Below, piece after piece: positions 1 through 9,735 of a stretch of 29,087 nt of DNA. This DNA comes from Chromera velia (Eukaryota > Sar > Chromeraceae). Within the stretch, counting starts at the first letter, position 1; each line of letters opens with the position of its first letter. The position numbers were made by a program, and so were the translations under genes. The notes below the pieces were generated by a model that was not told where the DNA came from, searched no databases, and worked only from the letters and a program-made list of their open reading frames with translations. The stretch is from contig JAHBMJ010001567.1 in NCBI GenBank assembly GCA_018398765.1, forward strand, positions 1 through 29,087, read 5' to 3'.

Positions 1-662
1 AGGGGGGGGGGACGCCGCCGCCGCCGCCTGGCGCCCTCTGCGTACGTGGATGCAGAGATTGTACGCATGCACTCATTCATGTATTGTTCATCTGCATGCT
101 CGTTTTCTTTCACGCTCCATACGGACTGACTGACTGACTGTGTCTAACTATGGTACCTGGACTTCTGTCAATCAATGCAACACTCTGGTAGTGAGAAAGT
201 GTGTATGAGAGATGAGTAGAAAAGCTGTTAGAAAACAAAGCAACGAGTAAACGAATAGGTAGCAACAGCATGTGTTGTTTGCTCTTGCTTGGCTAGGGAG
301 ACGCCCCCACCTCATGCTCAGGCGGGATGGTCAGTGAAAGGGAAAGATGGTTTTAGATTGGTCTCGCACGCCTAGGCACGCATAGAATGGCCACAAATTA
401 ATGTCCAGGGTATCCGATTAAATGTAATAAATTGCAAATTGAAATATATAAAATCTCACTCTCTCCCATGCAGCCCGCCATCTCTTTCTTTCGTAACAAC
501 TTGACACTGTTAATTGGCAGTTGACTGTGGGAAAAGGTTGACGCTTCTTCAAAGAATTGAGACAGTGGTTCTCTTAAGCAATCCGGAGTTTAATTGATTG
601 TTGCAGCCCGCTGTGCATCTCCAACACATCGTTGATCCAAGCAACACTCTCACACTCCAACA
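1..662. promoter_or_regulatory. Upstream region of the L-domain gene
   Basis: No gene is supported here. The first 35 bases are a G run followed by GCC triplet repeats. A TATA-like stretch (ATATATAAAA) lies at 444-453, about 215 bp before the ATG at 663. It could serve the downstream gene with a 5' leader of roughly 180 bp, but no initiator motif confirms this. A small TGAC tandem repeat is present near 125-140. Confidence 0.3.
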
Positions 663-1360
663 ATGATTCGTTCCTTCGCCGCTGCAGGCGTGTTGTCCTC
701 TGTCGCTCTCTCTGTCCCGCTCCCTGAGTTTGACATGGAGAAGTTGAAGGGCTTCGGGGACCTTGGCAAGGGTATGGACCTGACAGGTCTCGACAGCTTT
801 GGTCTTGAGAAGGGGTTGCCCGACTTGGATTTCGGCGGTTTCGACAAGCTGAACTTGTTTGATAAGAAGGACAAGAAGAAGGGGCCGTGCGACTTCACTG
901 TGCCCATCCCGAAGGACGTCAGCTGTCCCGCCCCCCCCCCCGCCCTGCACTTCAAGTAACACCTTCGTGGGCAACTTCTCAACCCTCGACGGGGACGGCT
1001 GCAACCTGTCTCCCCTTGAGGGCATCTGCGCTGTCGACGGGAACCTGTCTATCCAGGGGTGCAGATTCACAGACTTGAAGGAGCTGAGATCTCTCCGTGA
1101 GGTCACAGGCACTTTGAGCATCCAGAGACTCTTCTTTCTCGACAGCTTCGACGACCTCTCGGGTCTTGTCTCGGTGGGCGGTCTGAGCATCCGGGAAATG
1201 CCCAAAGTCCCCCGGCTTCTGCAACCTCCAGCAGGTCCGTTGGCCGAGGGTCACCTGTTTCTCTGTGCATGCAAGCAAATCAGTTGATTCCATAAAGCAT
1301 CTGATCGATTTGTACGATTATGAACCAGATACAATGAATGCTAACACACACACACACACA

Positions 1361-1402
<42 letters not shown>

Positions 1403-2608
1403 GTATATATATATACACACATACATGAGTATTGCAGGCAGGGTCTAATGTCTTTGAGATCAAAAACACCGCAACTGAGACCTGGCTTCTCGAGCTCATC
1501 TACCTTCCCAGCCTGAAGAACGTGACCGGCAGCATGCAGATGGACCGATGGACCAGCGAGATGAAAGCCATCGTGTTCCCCGCGCTGGAGGAAGTGGGCG
1601 GAGGGATCGAGATCGACAACAGCAATGGCCCCGAGCTCGTCTACTTTCCGGAATTGATTCGACAGGGACAGATTGAGCAAGGTGGCGACAATACCATCGA
1701 TATTGACGAGACCTGTGGTGTGAGAGTGGCATCCTTCCCGAAGCTTGAAGTTGCCGACGTCATCGAGATCGACGACAACGACAGCCTCGAATGCGTCGAC
1801 CTCTCCTCTCTGAAGAGCACAGGCAGCCGGCTCAACCTGGATGACAACGTCTTCCTCAAGGAGGTGCGGACGCCGAATCTCGAGACTGTGGGGGACGGTC
1901 TTGATTGGTCCGACAGTCTCACGCTGACCGAGGTCAACCTTCCCAAACTCACCTCCGTCGGGGATACTATCAACTTTTCAGGCAGTATTGGCCTGAAGAA
2001 GATCTCCGCTCCTCTGCTGGAGACGGTGCCCGGCGATGTCGATCTTGGCGATGTGCCCTCTCTCGACAGCGTGGACTTCGGCAGCCTGACTAGCATCCGC
2101 GGGCTGACCATCTCCCAGTCTCAGCTGTCGGACCTCAACGCGTTCTCCAACCTGAGTGGGGAATCCGGAATCTCTCTGTCCCTTCTGCACAACGCCAAGC
2201 TGACCTCCGCGGACGCACTCGCGACTGCAGGTCGGTTGGTTGCGCTCCTTCCCCTCCCACACTCCCTATAGCCTTTTTTTGACTGCTTGTTTGCATGGTT
2301 TGTGTCTGTATGTCCCTCTTCACTTTCGTTCATTCATTTTGCATGTCTCGACCGATCGATCGAATTGGCGTTTTTCTTTGACCTCGGCAGTGATTTCTGT
2401 TATCCAACCATGCAGCTCGGCTTGAGTTAACTCCCTCTGTTGTCGTCCCTCCGTCTGTTTTTGTTTTGCAGTTTCCAATGGCGTCTTCACGAACGGGCAT
2501 ATCTGTGACAACCCCCTGCTCGCCTCCCTCCCCTCCAGCTTCAGCAGCCTGAACCCGGTTCCCGTCGTGTGCGCCGCCGACGAGCCCCCTTGCGACTGCT
2601 CCTTCTAA
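663..2608 (+). CDS. Secreted receptor-L-domain / LRR-like protein, 3 exons, frame breaks
   Basis: Exons read as 663-1234, 1438-2230 and 2472-2608. Introns start GTCCGT and GTCGGT and end TTGCAG and TTTGCAG. The protein would be about 499 aa. It opens with a signal peptide (MIRSFAAAGVLSSVALS), then a short acidic segment and a Cys-rich segment. The rest is a ladder of about 22-26-residue repeats of the type 'L..L..VGG.I.I.....L..V.LP.L', as in receptor L domains and fungal Ecm33-type wall proteins. The tail is Cys-containing and ends PPCDCSF. No GPI signal or transmembrane segment is evident, so secretion is inferred. The opening frame meets TAA at 957, but the repeat-coding frame is offset by +1, so one C too many in the 11-C run at 931-941 would explain it. 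A second +1 offset at the 5-C run 1209-1213 is suggested because it yields a repeat-like GFCNLQQ joining AGSNVFEI. Without it, the alternative acceptor after 1441 keeps the frame. The ligand is unknown. Confidence 0.75.
1349..1414. repeat. CA/TA microsatellite in intron 1
   Basis: A (CA)n run passes into (TA)n inside the first intron of the L-domain gene, just before its acceptor. It spawns spurious Thr/His-rich reading frames. Confidence 0.9.
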
Positions 2609-2612
2609 GCGT

Positions 2613-2652
2613 GTCTGTGTGTGTGTGTGTGTGTGCGCGCGCGCGCGCGCAC
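2613..2652. repeat. GT then GC dinucleotide repeat
   Basis: A (GT)n tract switches to (GC)n right after the stop codon of the L-domain gene, within the presumed 3' UTR. Alternating purine-pyrimidine DNA of this kind can form Z-DNA. Confidence 0.85.
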
Positions 2653-2766
2653 GTGCCAGCCCATCAAAAGAGCAGACGCACGCACGCTTTCACCAACCGA
2701 TCGTCTCGTCACACGTTTTACTAGACACACTGCACGGCTCGCTGCCTGGAGCAGAGGACGGATGCG

Positions 2767-2931
2767 TTTTCCTGAAAGAAAGGCTTCAAGGAAGTTTTGA
2801 AATTCCCGATGAAAAAGCTTCAAGGAAGTTTTCCCGAAAGAACGGCTTCAAGGAAGTTTTCCCGAAAGAACGGCTTCAAGGAAGTTTTTCTGAAAGGCAG
2901 GCTTCAAGGAAGTTTTCCTGAGAGAAGGAAA
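2767..2931. repeat. Tandem repeat, 28-bp unit, five copies
   Basis: The core GGCTTCAAGGAAGTTTT is followed by CCCGAAAGAAC or a variant. Copies begin near 2782, 2816, 2844, 2872 and 2900, and the last three are spaced exactly 28 bp. Since 28 is not a multiple of three, successive copies fall in different frames, so this is not a peptide repeat. It lies 3' of the L-domain gene. Confidence 0.85.
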
Positions 2932-3738
2932 GAAGACCGAAAGTGTTTTCATTCATTCTTCTCTTTTGGGGCCTGAATGACGGATCGATCGACCCTGCCA
3001 TCAGAAAGAATGACACGGCAGAGCCCCGAAGACAAAAGGAATGGGTGAATTGATTGATGGTAAATGCATAAACGCAAGTGCATGACTGTGTCTGTGTGCG
3101 TATTTCGTTTTCATGTTTGTTCTTTGTGCCCTCTGCAAGGAAATGTGTGGGGGGGTGCATTCGTCTTCTGAAAGGAATTAAGCGACGGAGAAAGAACTGT
3201 TGTTGCGTGTCGGCATGCCATGTGTTCACTCTGACAGACAGAGAACAGTGGACTTGCTGGCCAGGCGCAGAAGAGTCCTGAATGCGAAGACAACTGTATC
3301 CCTGGGTGTCTCCTCCGTTTGTAAACAAAGCTTGTTCACTCTGGCTTGCCTCTAGGGCCTGCCTGTGCATGGACTGCTTTGCGGATCGAGGAACTGCCCT
3401 CTTTCTCCCTTATTGACTGTTGGAGTACACATGCAGATGAATGCTTGATATTGGTGTATCCAGAGAGTCATTCCATCCACGCTTCGATCAAAGTCGCACT
3501 CCCACTCCGTCGGGTCAGCATGCTTTCATGGGAACCGAGAGGGGGCGGGCAGCTGTGAACTTAATTGTCGCACTCTCTACATGCATGCTCTAAAACAGTG
3601 ACAGTCTCTACTGGTTGTACGTACGTCGGACTACGTCCATTAAATGGTCTTCATTCATTTGAATTCTTTGATGAATCAGGTGTTTTTAAGGGCGTTTTCA
3701 GGGTTTTACAGTCCTATAAATTAAGTTTTGGTACTTTG
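2932..3738. other. Intergenic, no gene seen
   Basis: Mixed-composition DNA with short chance reading frames on both strands. None has a domain, repeat or splice context I can recognise. Confidence 0.5.
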
Positions 3739-3995
3739 AGTATACCTAGGCGACGCACAGTGGTAAAAAAAAAAAAAAGAATAGACATGTCGAGATTTTT
3801 TTTTTCTTTTTTTTTTTTTTAGTCTAGTGGTCAAAGGTCTAAGCAAACTTAGCAAAGGTAGGTTTTGTCGTTAGATGTGTTTTTGTTATATGTTTGGCAC
3901 TTCCAATAAAATAATAGAAAAAAAAAAAAAGATTAGGCTTCTCCAGATTTTTTTTTTCTTTTTTTTTATCACTGTGCGTCGCCTAGGAGTATACT
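3739..3995. mobile_element. Foldback/MITE-like element with terminal inverted repeats
   Basis: The left end AGTATACCTAGGCGACGCAC (3739 onward, continuing AGTG) is matched in inverse by GCGTCGCCTAGGAGTATACT at the right (to 3995), apart from a two-base insertion. The arms continue imperfectly inward through A-runs (left) and T-runs (right), giving about 60-70 bp of pairing. The interior has no coding capacity. A target-site duplication is not clear. Best read as a small non-autonomous DNA transposon or foldback element. Confidence 0.6.
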
Positions 3996-4227
3996 TCAAT
4001 GATAGATGAAATATGCTTAAATAAAGCTTAGAAATATAATTCGCAACTTGAATTTGGCATCTTAGTTAATTTCACTAGGAGCACTAGATAGAGCATCCTA
4101 GAAACTTATAGTCTAAGTTATAGATTAATTAAACATAAGGAAGATGCCCCAAAGTACCCCAATTAAAGATTACGTTTAGATATCCAAACCGATTTTGGAG
4201 ACTCAATCAAGAGATCCGAACTTCTAA

Positions 4228-4525
4228 AGCAGGGTTGTTATATCGTGTACCAGCGTACACGGCAAAGTGCATAGATGGAAGTGGCTAGCGTGATGGAAGT
4301 AAGTGACCTGATGGAATGAAGTGTATATAAAGTCTGGCCTAGTTTGGTCAGGGCTTGCACTATAAGCGCCGGCTGCAGTGCAAACTCCCGTCCTGCCTAG
4401 CAGCTAGCCTAGCAGGAACCTTTCAGTCTTACATTGTCTGTCTGTCTCATACATCATCTGACTCAGTGCATAACTCCTAGCTTCCTCCTAAGGTGGAGAT
4501 CGATCAGTGGTGCCGGGCGATGCGT
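4228..4525 (+). mobile_element. Possible solo LTR or 5' LTR fragment
   Basis: From TGTTATATCGTG the sequence carries a TATA box (TATATAA at 4324-4330), a pyrimidine-rich TCTGTCTGTCTC stretch, and ends GATCA. This is followed after one base by TGGTGCCGGGCG, which has the form of a primer-binding site. No second copy was found in the window and no coding region follows, so this is only a suggestion. It could equally be an unrelated promoter. Confidence 0.25.
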
Positions 4526-4526
4526 A

Positions 4527-4712
4527 ATGGCCCGGAAAGCGAAGCTCTGGAGGGCACTTAAAAATAATTGCACTGGGATCGCGTGGTTACCTGGGCATAC
4601 ATGATTTCCTCGTAAATTTCGACGGAAAAGTGAGGGTGTAGGGGCTCGAACCCAGGATCGACCTCGCCGCGTGGATAAGACTTTAATCCCCCAAATTCGC
4701 TTTCCGGGCCAT
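4527..4712. repeat. Inverted repeat, 17-bp perfect arms
   Basis: ATGGCCCGGAAAGCGAA near 4527-4543 reappears inverted (TTCGCTTTCCGGGCCAT) at 4696-4712, and weaker pairing extends outward through GCGTA. The minus strand between the arms carries GGGTTCGAGCCC, a perfect tRNA-type B box. I could not fold a complete tRNA around it. Confidence 0.5.
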
Positions 4713-4954
4713 TTGTACGCTTCGCGTGCGTCAGATAGTATGTATGGCTGCAGGCTCCCCCATGCAAGCCATCGCGCAGGTCGGCCCTAGAAGGTATGCA
4801 TACACGCGCATGTACACCTTATGGTACACAACAGTTAAGTACCATATCTTTCGGTACTTTGGTATTATGTTCGGTACTTTAAGGGCGGGCGGTTCCATTT
4901 TTTGGTACCGGTACTTCCGGCTAGACTTCCAGTACCTTGAAAATTTAGCTTAAA

Positions 4955-5400
4955 CTACCCTACAAAACCAGGTTAAATTCCCCAGGAATTTAGTGGAATT
5001 TAATGGAATTTACCTAGGAATTTACCCTTGGAATTTAGTAGAATTTGGTGCATGGATTTTAGTGGAATTTACCGTGGAATCTACTTATCAGAGTCTCATC
5101 TAAATTCCACTAAATTCCACAAACTTTGAAGGCTTATATTTCTCGCGATCTAAAAAGAGTTGGGAGCTCAAATTAGCAGTGTTTATACATCTAGTTATAT
5201 TGTAACTTATACATCTTATAAGGTTCTACAAACATAGCTAATTTGAGCTCCTAACTCTTTCTAGATAGCAGGAAATAAGCCTTCAAAGTTTGTGGAATTT
5301 AGTGGAATTTAAATGAGTAGATTCCACGGTAAATTCCACCAAATTCCAAGGGTAAATTCCACTAAATTCCCGGGGAATTTAACCCGGTTTTGTAGGGTAG
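4955..5400. mobile_element. Long inverted repeat (446 bp), foldback element
   Basis: CTACCCTACAAAACC at 4955-4969 is mirrored by GGTTTTGTAGGGTAG at 5386-5400. The inner ends GAGCTCAAATTAGC (5164-5177) and GCTAATTTGAGCTC (5237-5250) also pair. The arms are about 223 and 164 bp around a 59-bp loop. Both are packed with the motif ATTCCACTAAATTCC / GGAATTTAGTGGAAT; the left arm has extra copies. No coding capacity. A MITE or foldback transposon is the simplest reading. GGAATTTA repeats recur outside it at 5571-5614. Confidence 0.75.
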
Positions 5401-5752
5401 GCTTTTATAAGTTATAACGTTAAAATCTATAGAGTGTGAACCCTAGAGTCTAAGGTCTTATCTTTTTAAATTTTTGTCAGTGAGTCGGCGGGGACGAAAG
5501 CACCGAAAAAGCACCGAAAGCAACGAAAAAAAAAATAAATATTGAGGGTCGGTTCTACCCAGCAAAGACCTAGGAATTTAAACAGGAATTTAGAGGAATT
5601 TAAACAGGAATTTAGGCACAAACACACATGCACACACTTGCACACGCACGGGCACGCACACGTACACACTTGCACACCCACACACTCATTCTTCCACGTG
5701 ACGTATTCACAATGACGTAGACGAGCACGCACGCACGCACGAACATATACAG

Positions 5753-5787
<35 letters not shown>

Positions 5788-6327
5788 CAAACTCTCCGAG
5801 TGAGTGAGTGTGCTTGCGAGAGGGAGAGCAGAAGAGCGGAAGATGGAAGGACTCCAGTGAAAAGAGAGAGGGGGGGGAGGAGAGTGATAGAGGGAACAGA
5901 CAGAAAAAAAAAATCATGTGTAAAACAGTTGGAGAGATGCCGCCCAACGCGCACGCACGCTGCGATACAGATGCACGCGCTCTTGCACGGAGGAGCACGC
6001 ATACACACAATTACGACATCTAGGCACACATGCGGAGACACGCCATTATGTTATAACTAGACAAAGCAGGTAATGAAAGATTGCATGCATCTCTGCACGT
6101 TAGGTAGATTGAACATCTCCTCCACAAATTCCCTCCCTTCCGTGCAGTCAGTCACCTACATCCCTGCATGCATGAATGCTCCGGAGCAGCTGGGTAAGTA
6201 TATATACGCAGCTCCACTGTACCTCCCCAGGTCTCCACCCTCTCGGAGAGTGAGGGAGGGCTTCATCCACTCAAACGAGTCGGTCGGTCTGTCGGACATT
6301 CAATCCTTCATTCATTGATTCATCCAT
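5401..6327. other. Non-coding: GGAATTTA repeats, CA and GA microsatellites
   Basis: Contains GGAATTTA-type repeats (5571-5614), CA-rich DNA with a pure (CA)n run near 5755-5784, and a purine-rich stretch (5810-5900). A short segment at about 6148-6191 is flanked by an acceptor-like TTCCGTGCAG and a consensus donor GTAAGT on the plus strand. No companion exons were found, so I do not call a gene. This is the 3' flank of NOP10. Confidence 0.5.
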
Positions 6328-6607
6328 CTAGACCTCAGGCAGCGGCTGTTGTGTGGGCAGGATGTTGTGCCTCTGCTTCAGTTTGATCCTCTGCTCCGAC
6401 CACTTGTCGTCAGGGGAGAAACGGGCAGGGTGCGCAGGGAAGGTGGGGTTGCCCTTGGGATCCTTCAACTGCAACACCCCACACACGGAGGGAGGGAGGG
6501 AAGGGAGCAGCAGCACAGAAACAAAGTCAGCAGTTGGCAAACGGACACGGCGACAAGCCCACATGCCCAAAACTTTGCAACCACATGCATCTTCACACAT
6601 ACACAGC

Positions 6608-6651
<44 letters not shown>

Positions 6652-7379
6652 GCACACACACACACACGTCCACAGACCGACACTCACTCACTCACTCACT
6701 CTCTCACTCTCTCTCTCTCTCACACGCGCGCACACACATACTCTCTCTCTCTCTCTCACGCTCACGCTCACACACAGACACACACAGACAGGCAGACACA
6801 CACGCTCACACCCATCTTCGCATGCAGTGAAGAATAGATGTAAGAAGACCGGGGAGGGCGGAGAGGTTGGAGGAGGAAGACAGAAAGAATACCTCAGACC
6901 CTAACCCGAGGGGGTTAATTGGGGAGACAGGAACAGGGGAGAGAAGGCTTAGAGAGAAACACCATGTTCTCTTTTTCCCCTCCTCTTCACAGAGAGAGTG
7001 GGAAAAGTCGGGAGAAGCGGTAGCAAAGAGGGAGAGGGCAGACAGGCAGGCGTGGATCACACAAGAAACTCTTTCTGACTGGATCATCAACATGAGAGAA
7101 CTGCACGGGCAGGGAGACTGAGGACGCGAACTCGACTGGAGTCACCACGAGGGGCAAAACGAAACTCATCAAGCCGAAACTCTCAGATGAAATCGAAAGA
7201 AAGAACAGACAGTCAGGAGACGCTCAAGTAACGAAGAATGCACGCAGCCGGCCGGCAAAGGGAAGGCATTCTCAATTGGGTCTTCGGTCTAAACATTCGA
7301 TCATGAATACATGCAGTCGACTGACAGCGAGGGTGTAGACTCGGTTACCCTTCGCGTCTGTGTAGTAACGCAAAAGCAT
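6328..7379 (-). CDS. NOP10: H/ACA ribonucleoprotein subunit NOP10, 2 exons
   Basis: Minus strand: exon 1 is 7379-7326, exon 2 is 6468-6328, and the 857-bp intron runs GTCAGT to TTGCAG. The product is 64 aa, the same length as human NOP10. Exon 1 encodes [18 protein letters not shown], which matches the family's N-terminal 'M.L.YY....G.RVYTL'. Exon 2 carries the hallmark [12 protein letters not shown] and then basic residues ending in TQQPLPEV. With the splice as placed, spacing between VYTL and AHPAR is the same 12 residues as in human. The family is a core protein of H/ACA snoRNPs with dyskerin/Cbf5, Gar1 and Nhp2. It guides pseudouridylation of rRNA in the nucleolus and also occurs in telomerase RNP where present. 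The four Cys of archaeal Nop10 are absent, as expected for eukaryotes. The gene is divergent from the PAXBP1-like gene. Confidence 0.93.
6603..6830. repeat. CA and CT microsatellites in the NOP10 intron
   Basis: A (CA)n run, interrupted by CG steps, is followed by CACT, CT and CA mixtures. It lies wholly within the NOP10 intron and accounts for the His/Thr- and Val/Cys-rich reading frames on both strands. Confidence 0.9.
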
Positions 7380-8084
7380 TTTGGTCCACCGAGTTCTCAA
7401 CAGTTCAGGGGGATCCCAACGAGCTCCTCAAGAGAAACGCTCCGTTACCCCACTCGCCAGCAAAGATGACTTGATCCTATATGTACGCTGAACAGCCTCG
7501 ACTGCTGTGGTGGCTGATTCAGCAGCCTCAAACCGTGTCGCCGAGTCTTTGGAAATGTCGTTCTCTCTTTGCGTGCCAATGCGTGGTGTCTATGGAGAGC
7601 TCAGGCTGCTCTAATACGCAGCTCTATAATGCTCAGTACGACTTTTTAATACCACAAGTTAGCAGCAGCAACATAGCGGCAACAGAAAGGAGGAAGAAGA
7701 TGCATGGCCCCAGAAAGCCAAGCGGGGGGCACTTTTTTTGCCGCGCGCCATTTTTTAAAATGCCTTAAATTCCCTCTCCGTGATTCATCCGTGATTCTCC
7801 GTGCATGCATGCGAACGATTTTTTTTGCTGATTTTTGGGGATTTTTGTTCTCGGTCAATGTCGGTCATGCATGGTCATGCTTCTAGATCTTGTGACTCTT
7901 CTGTTGGCCGTGACGGTTCCCTGACCAGCAAATCTCACCCACACACATGAACACCGAAGTTGGCAAAGTGCCACTATCGCAGACGAAAGCCAGAGTCCTG
8001 CGTAGACCGGGGTGTTTTTTGGAGCTTGCGGATTTGTTCTGTTGTTCAGCCATATATATTCTGTCTCCCCCTCCTCAAACCACC
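7380..8084. promoter_or_regulatory. Bidirectional upstream region of NOP10 and the PAXBP1-like gene
   Basis: This 705-bp spacer separates two start codons pointing away from each other, so it should contain both promoters. A CATATATATT motif lies about 30 bp before the ATG at 8085. That is close to a TATA position but would leave almost no 5' leader. A direct repeat (CCGTGATTC twice, near 7780-7800) and GCATGC motifs (7802-7812 and nearby) are candidate regulatory sites. There is no clear TATA on the NOP10 side. Confidence 0.5.
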
Positions 8085-9697
8085 ATGTTTGCCAAGCGGA
8101 AAACTGCAGCTGCCAATAAACCACAGCAGCCGAGTCGGAGATTGATCGCCGGGGAGGATGAAGAGAGTGGGGACGAAGAGAAAGGACAGAGGCAGCAACA
8201 GAAACAGACAGCGGGTTCCTCTTTCGTTCCGTCCCAGCCAGCAAAGAGAGTTCAGGGAGTGGGAGCAGGACGGCAGCCGGTGTCCCTCTCTTTGGCAGGC
8301 AGCGCAGAAGATGAGGATGAAGGAGGAGAAGGGACGGGCTTGTCAGGGGACAAATTCCGCATTCGGAAGTCGAGGGCCTCCCGCGATTTGACCTTGATGG
8401 CAAAACGCAGCAAACAGGAAGCCGAAGGAGAGGCGGACACAGGATTGCTGTCTGACCCTCTGACTGGGATTGGGGGTTCAAGAGGTGGGGCTGCTGCTTC
8501 CTCAGGAGGGGGCAGTGTTCTTCTCCGAAAGACCCACGGGGGGGTGGGCGTGTCTGCCGGTCCTCCTCTCATGAATGGGGGCGGGGGGGTCGACTCCCTC
8601 GCCTCCTCAGGCACTAACAGATGGAATTCTTTTTCGTCCGCTGCTGTGCGCACGGAGAGGAAGCAGAAGGAGAGGGAGATGGGAGGGTCCATCGGCACTC
8701 TAGACGATCAATTCGATCTGATGGACCTGGCCGTCTCTTCTCCTGGCAGAGAAAGAGAAAGGGAGAGAAGCGGAGGGGAGGGAGAGATAGTGGTGCCTTC
8801 CCCCGGAGAGGAGGACGAAGAGAACGACGAGGGAGACGGAGAGCACCCGCCCGGGATGGCTGAGTTGATCTCCTTAGCGAAGGAGCGGCGGCAGCAATCC
8901 CGTCTCCTCGGCTCGTCCGGGGGGGAGGGTGCTGTTCGTCAGGGGAAAAGGGGAGAGAGGGGGGGGGGGCTTGGGGGGTTGCAGGGTGACATTGTGGATG
9001 TGGATGAGGGGGACGGAGACCCCCTGGCAAGGCTGCGGGAGATGAAGGCGAGACGTGCCGGCATGCTGGTGGGACCCAGTGGACGGGCGGAGGCTTTGGC
9101 TTCTTCTTCTTCGTCTTCTTCCGCCGCGTTTGCTGCTGCGGATAAGGACAAGGACGAGCCCATGGGGTTGCATGGGGGGCATGCCGGGGCCTCTGGGTCG
9201 GCTTCTGCGATGGCAAATGGGAGGGAGGAAGATGACGAAGAGGAAGCGCTTTTCGAGGAAATGCAGGTGAGAGGATTGATTGTACTTCACAGAACTTGCA
9301 CACACACTCATGCTTCTTTTTTGCGTGTCCCGCAAGAAAAAAAGTTCGTTTCGTTTGTAATGAGGGCTCTGGTCTAGTGAGAAAGTACGATGAGAAGAGA
9401 AACAGTTTGAAACGAGAAGCGACCAGCAAGTGGGTAGTGTGAGGGAGGGGAGAAAAGGAGCGAGTGACATACGGACGGGGAGAAACCGAAAAGCGGATTG
9501 ATGTGTGGGATAGTGAGAGGAAGGAAAAACAAGAAAGACATCTCACGCAGACATGCAGACACGACCAGCACAACCATCGACAGGCTATCATGTCAAGAGC
9601 TCGTCATCAGTTTCAGCTAGTGCTCTGTCCACTTCTGCAGAAGAACCAACAATGGCGGTTCAAACGCTGCTTTGCGCATGTTGCATCATGTTGCATG

Positions 9698-9735
<38 letters not shown>

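Noticed and set aside
2767-2931. CRISPR-like array
   Set aside because: Units are contiguous 28-mers without unique spacers, in a eukaryotic genome.
6349-6904. His/Thr- and Ser/Leu-rich frames over the CA/CT repeats
   Set aside because: Microsatellite translations in the NOP10 intron; the true exon here is on the other strand.
6898-6910. CCCTAACCC as a telomere trace
   Set aside because: A single short match, not a tandem array.
6867-7121. Plus-strand segment ending [19 protein letters not shown]...HGQGD with an acceptor-like CTCTTCACAG before it
   Set aside because: It lies wholly within the intron of the minus-strand NOP10 gene, and no upstream plus-strand exon connects to it.
8614-9591. 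325-aa minus-strand frame opposite the PAXBP1-like exon 1
   Set aside because: Shadow of a purine-rich coding exon; Pro/Ser/Phe-rich with no domain, and crosses the real splice donor.
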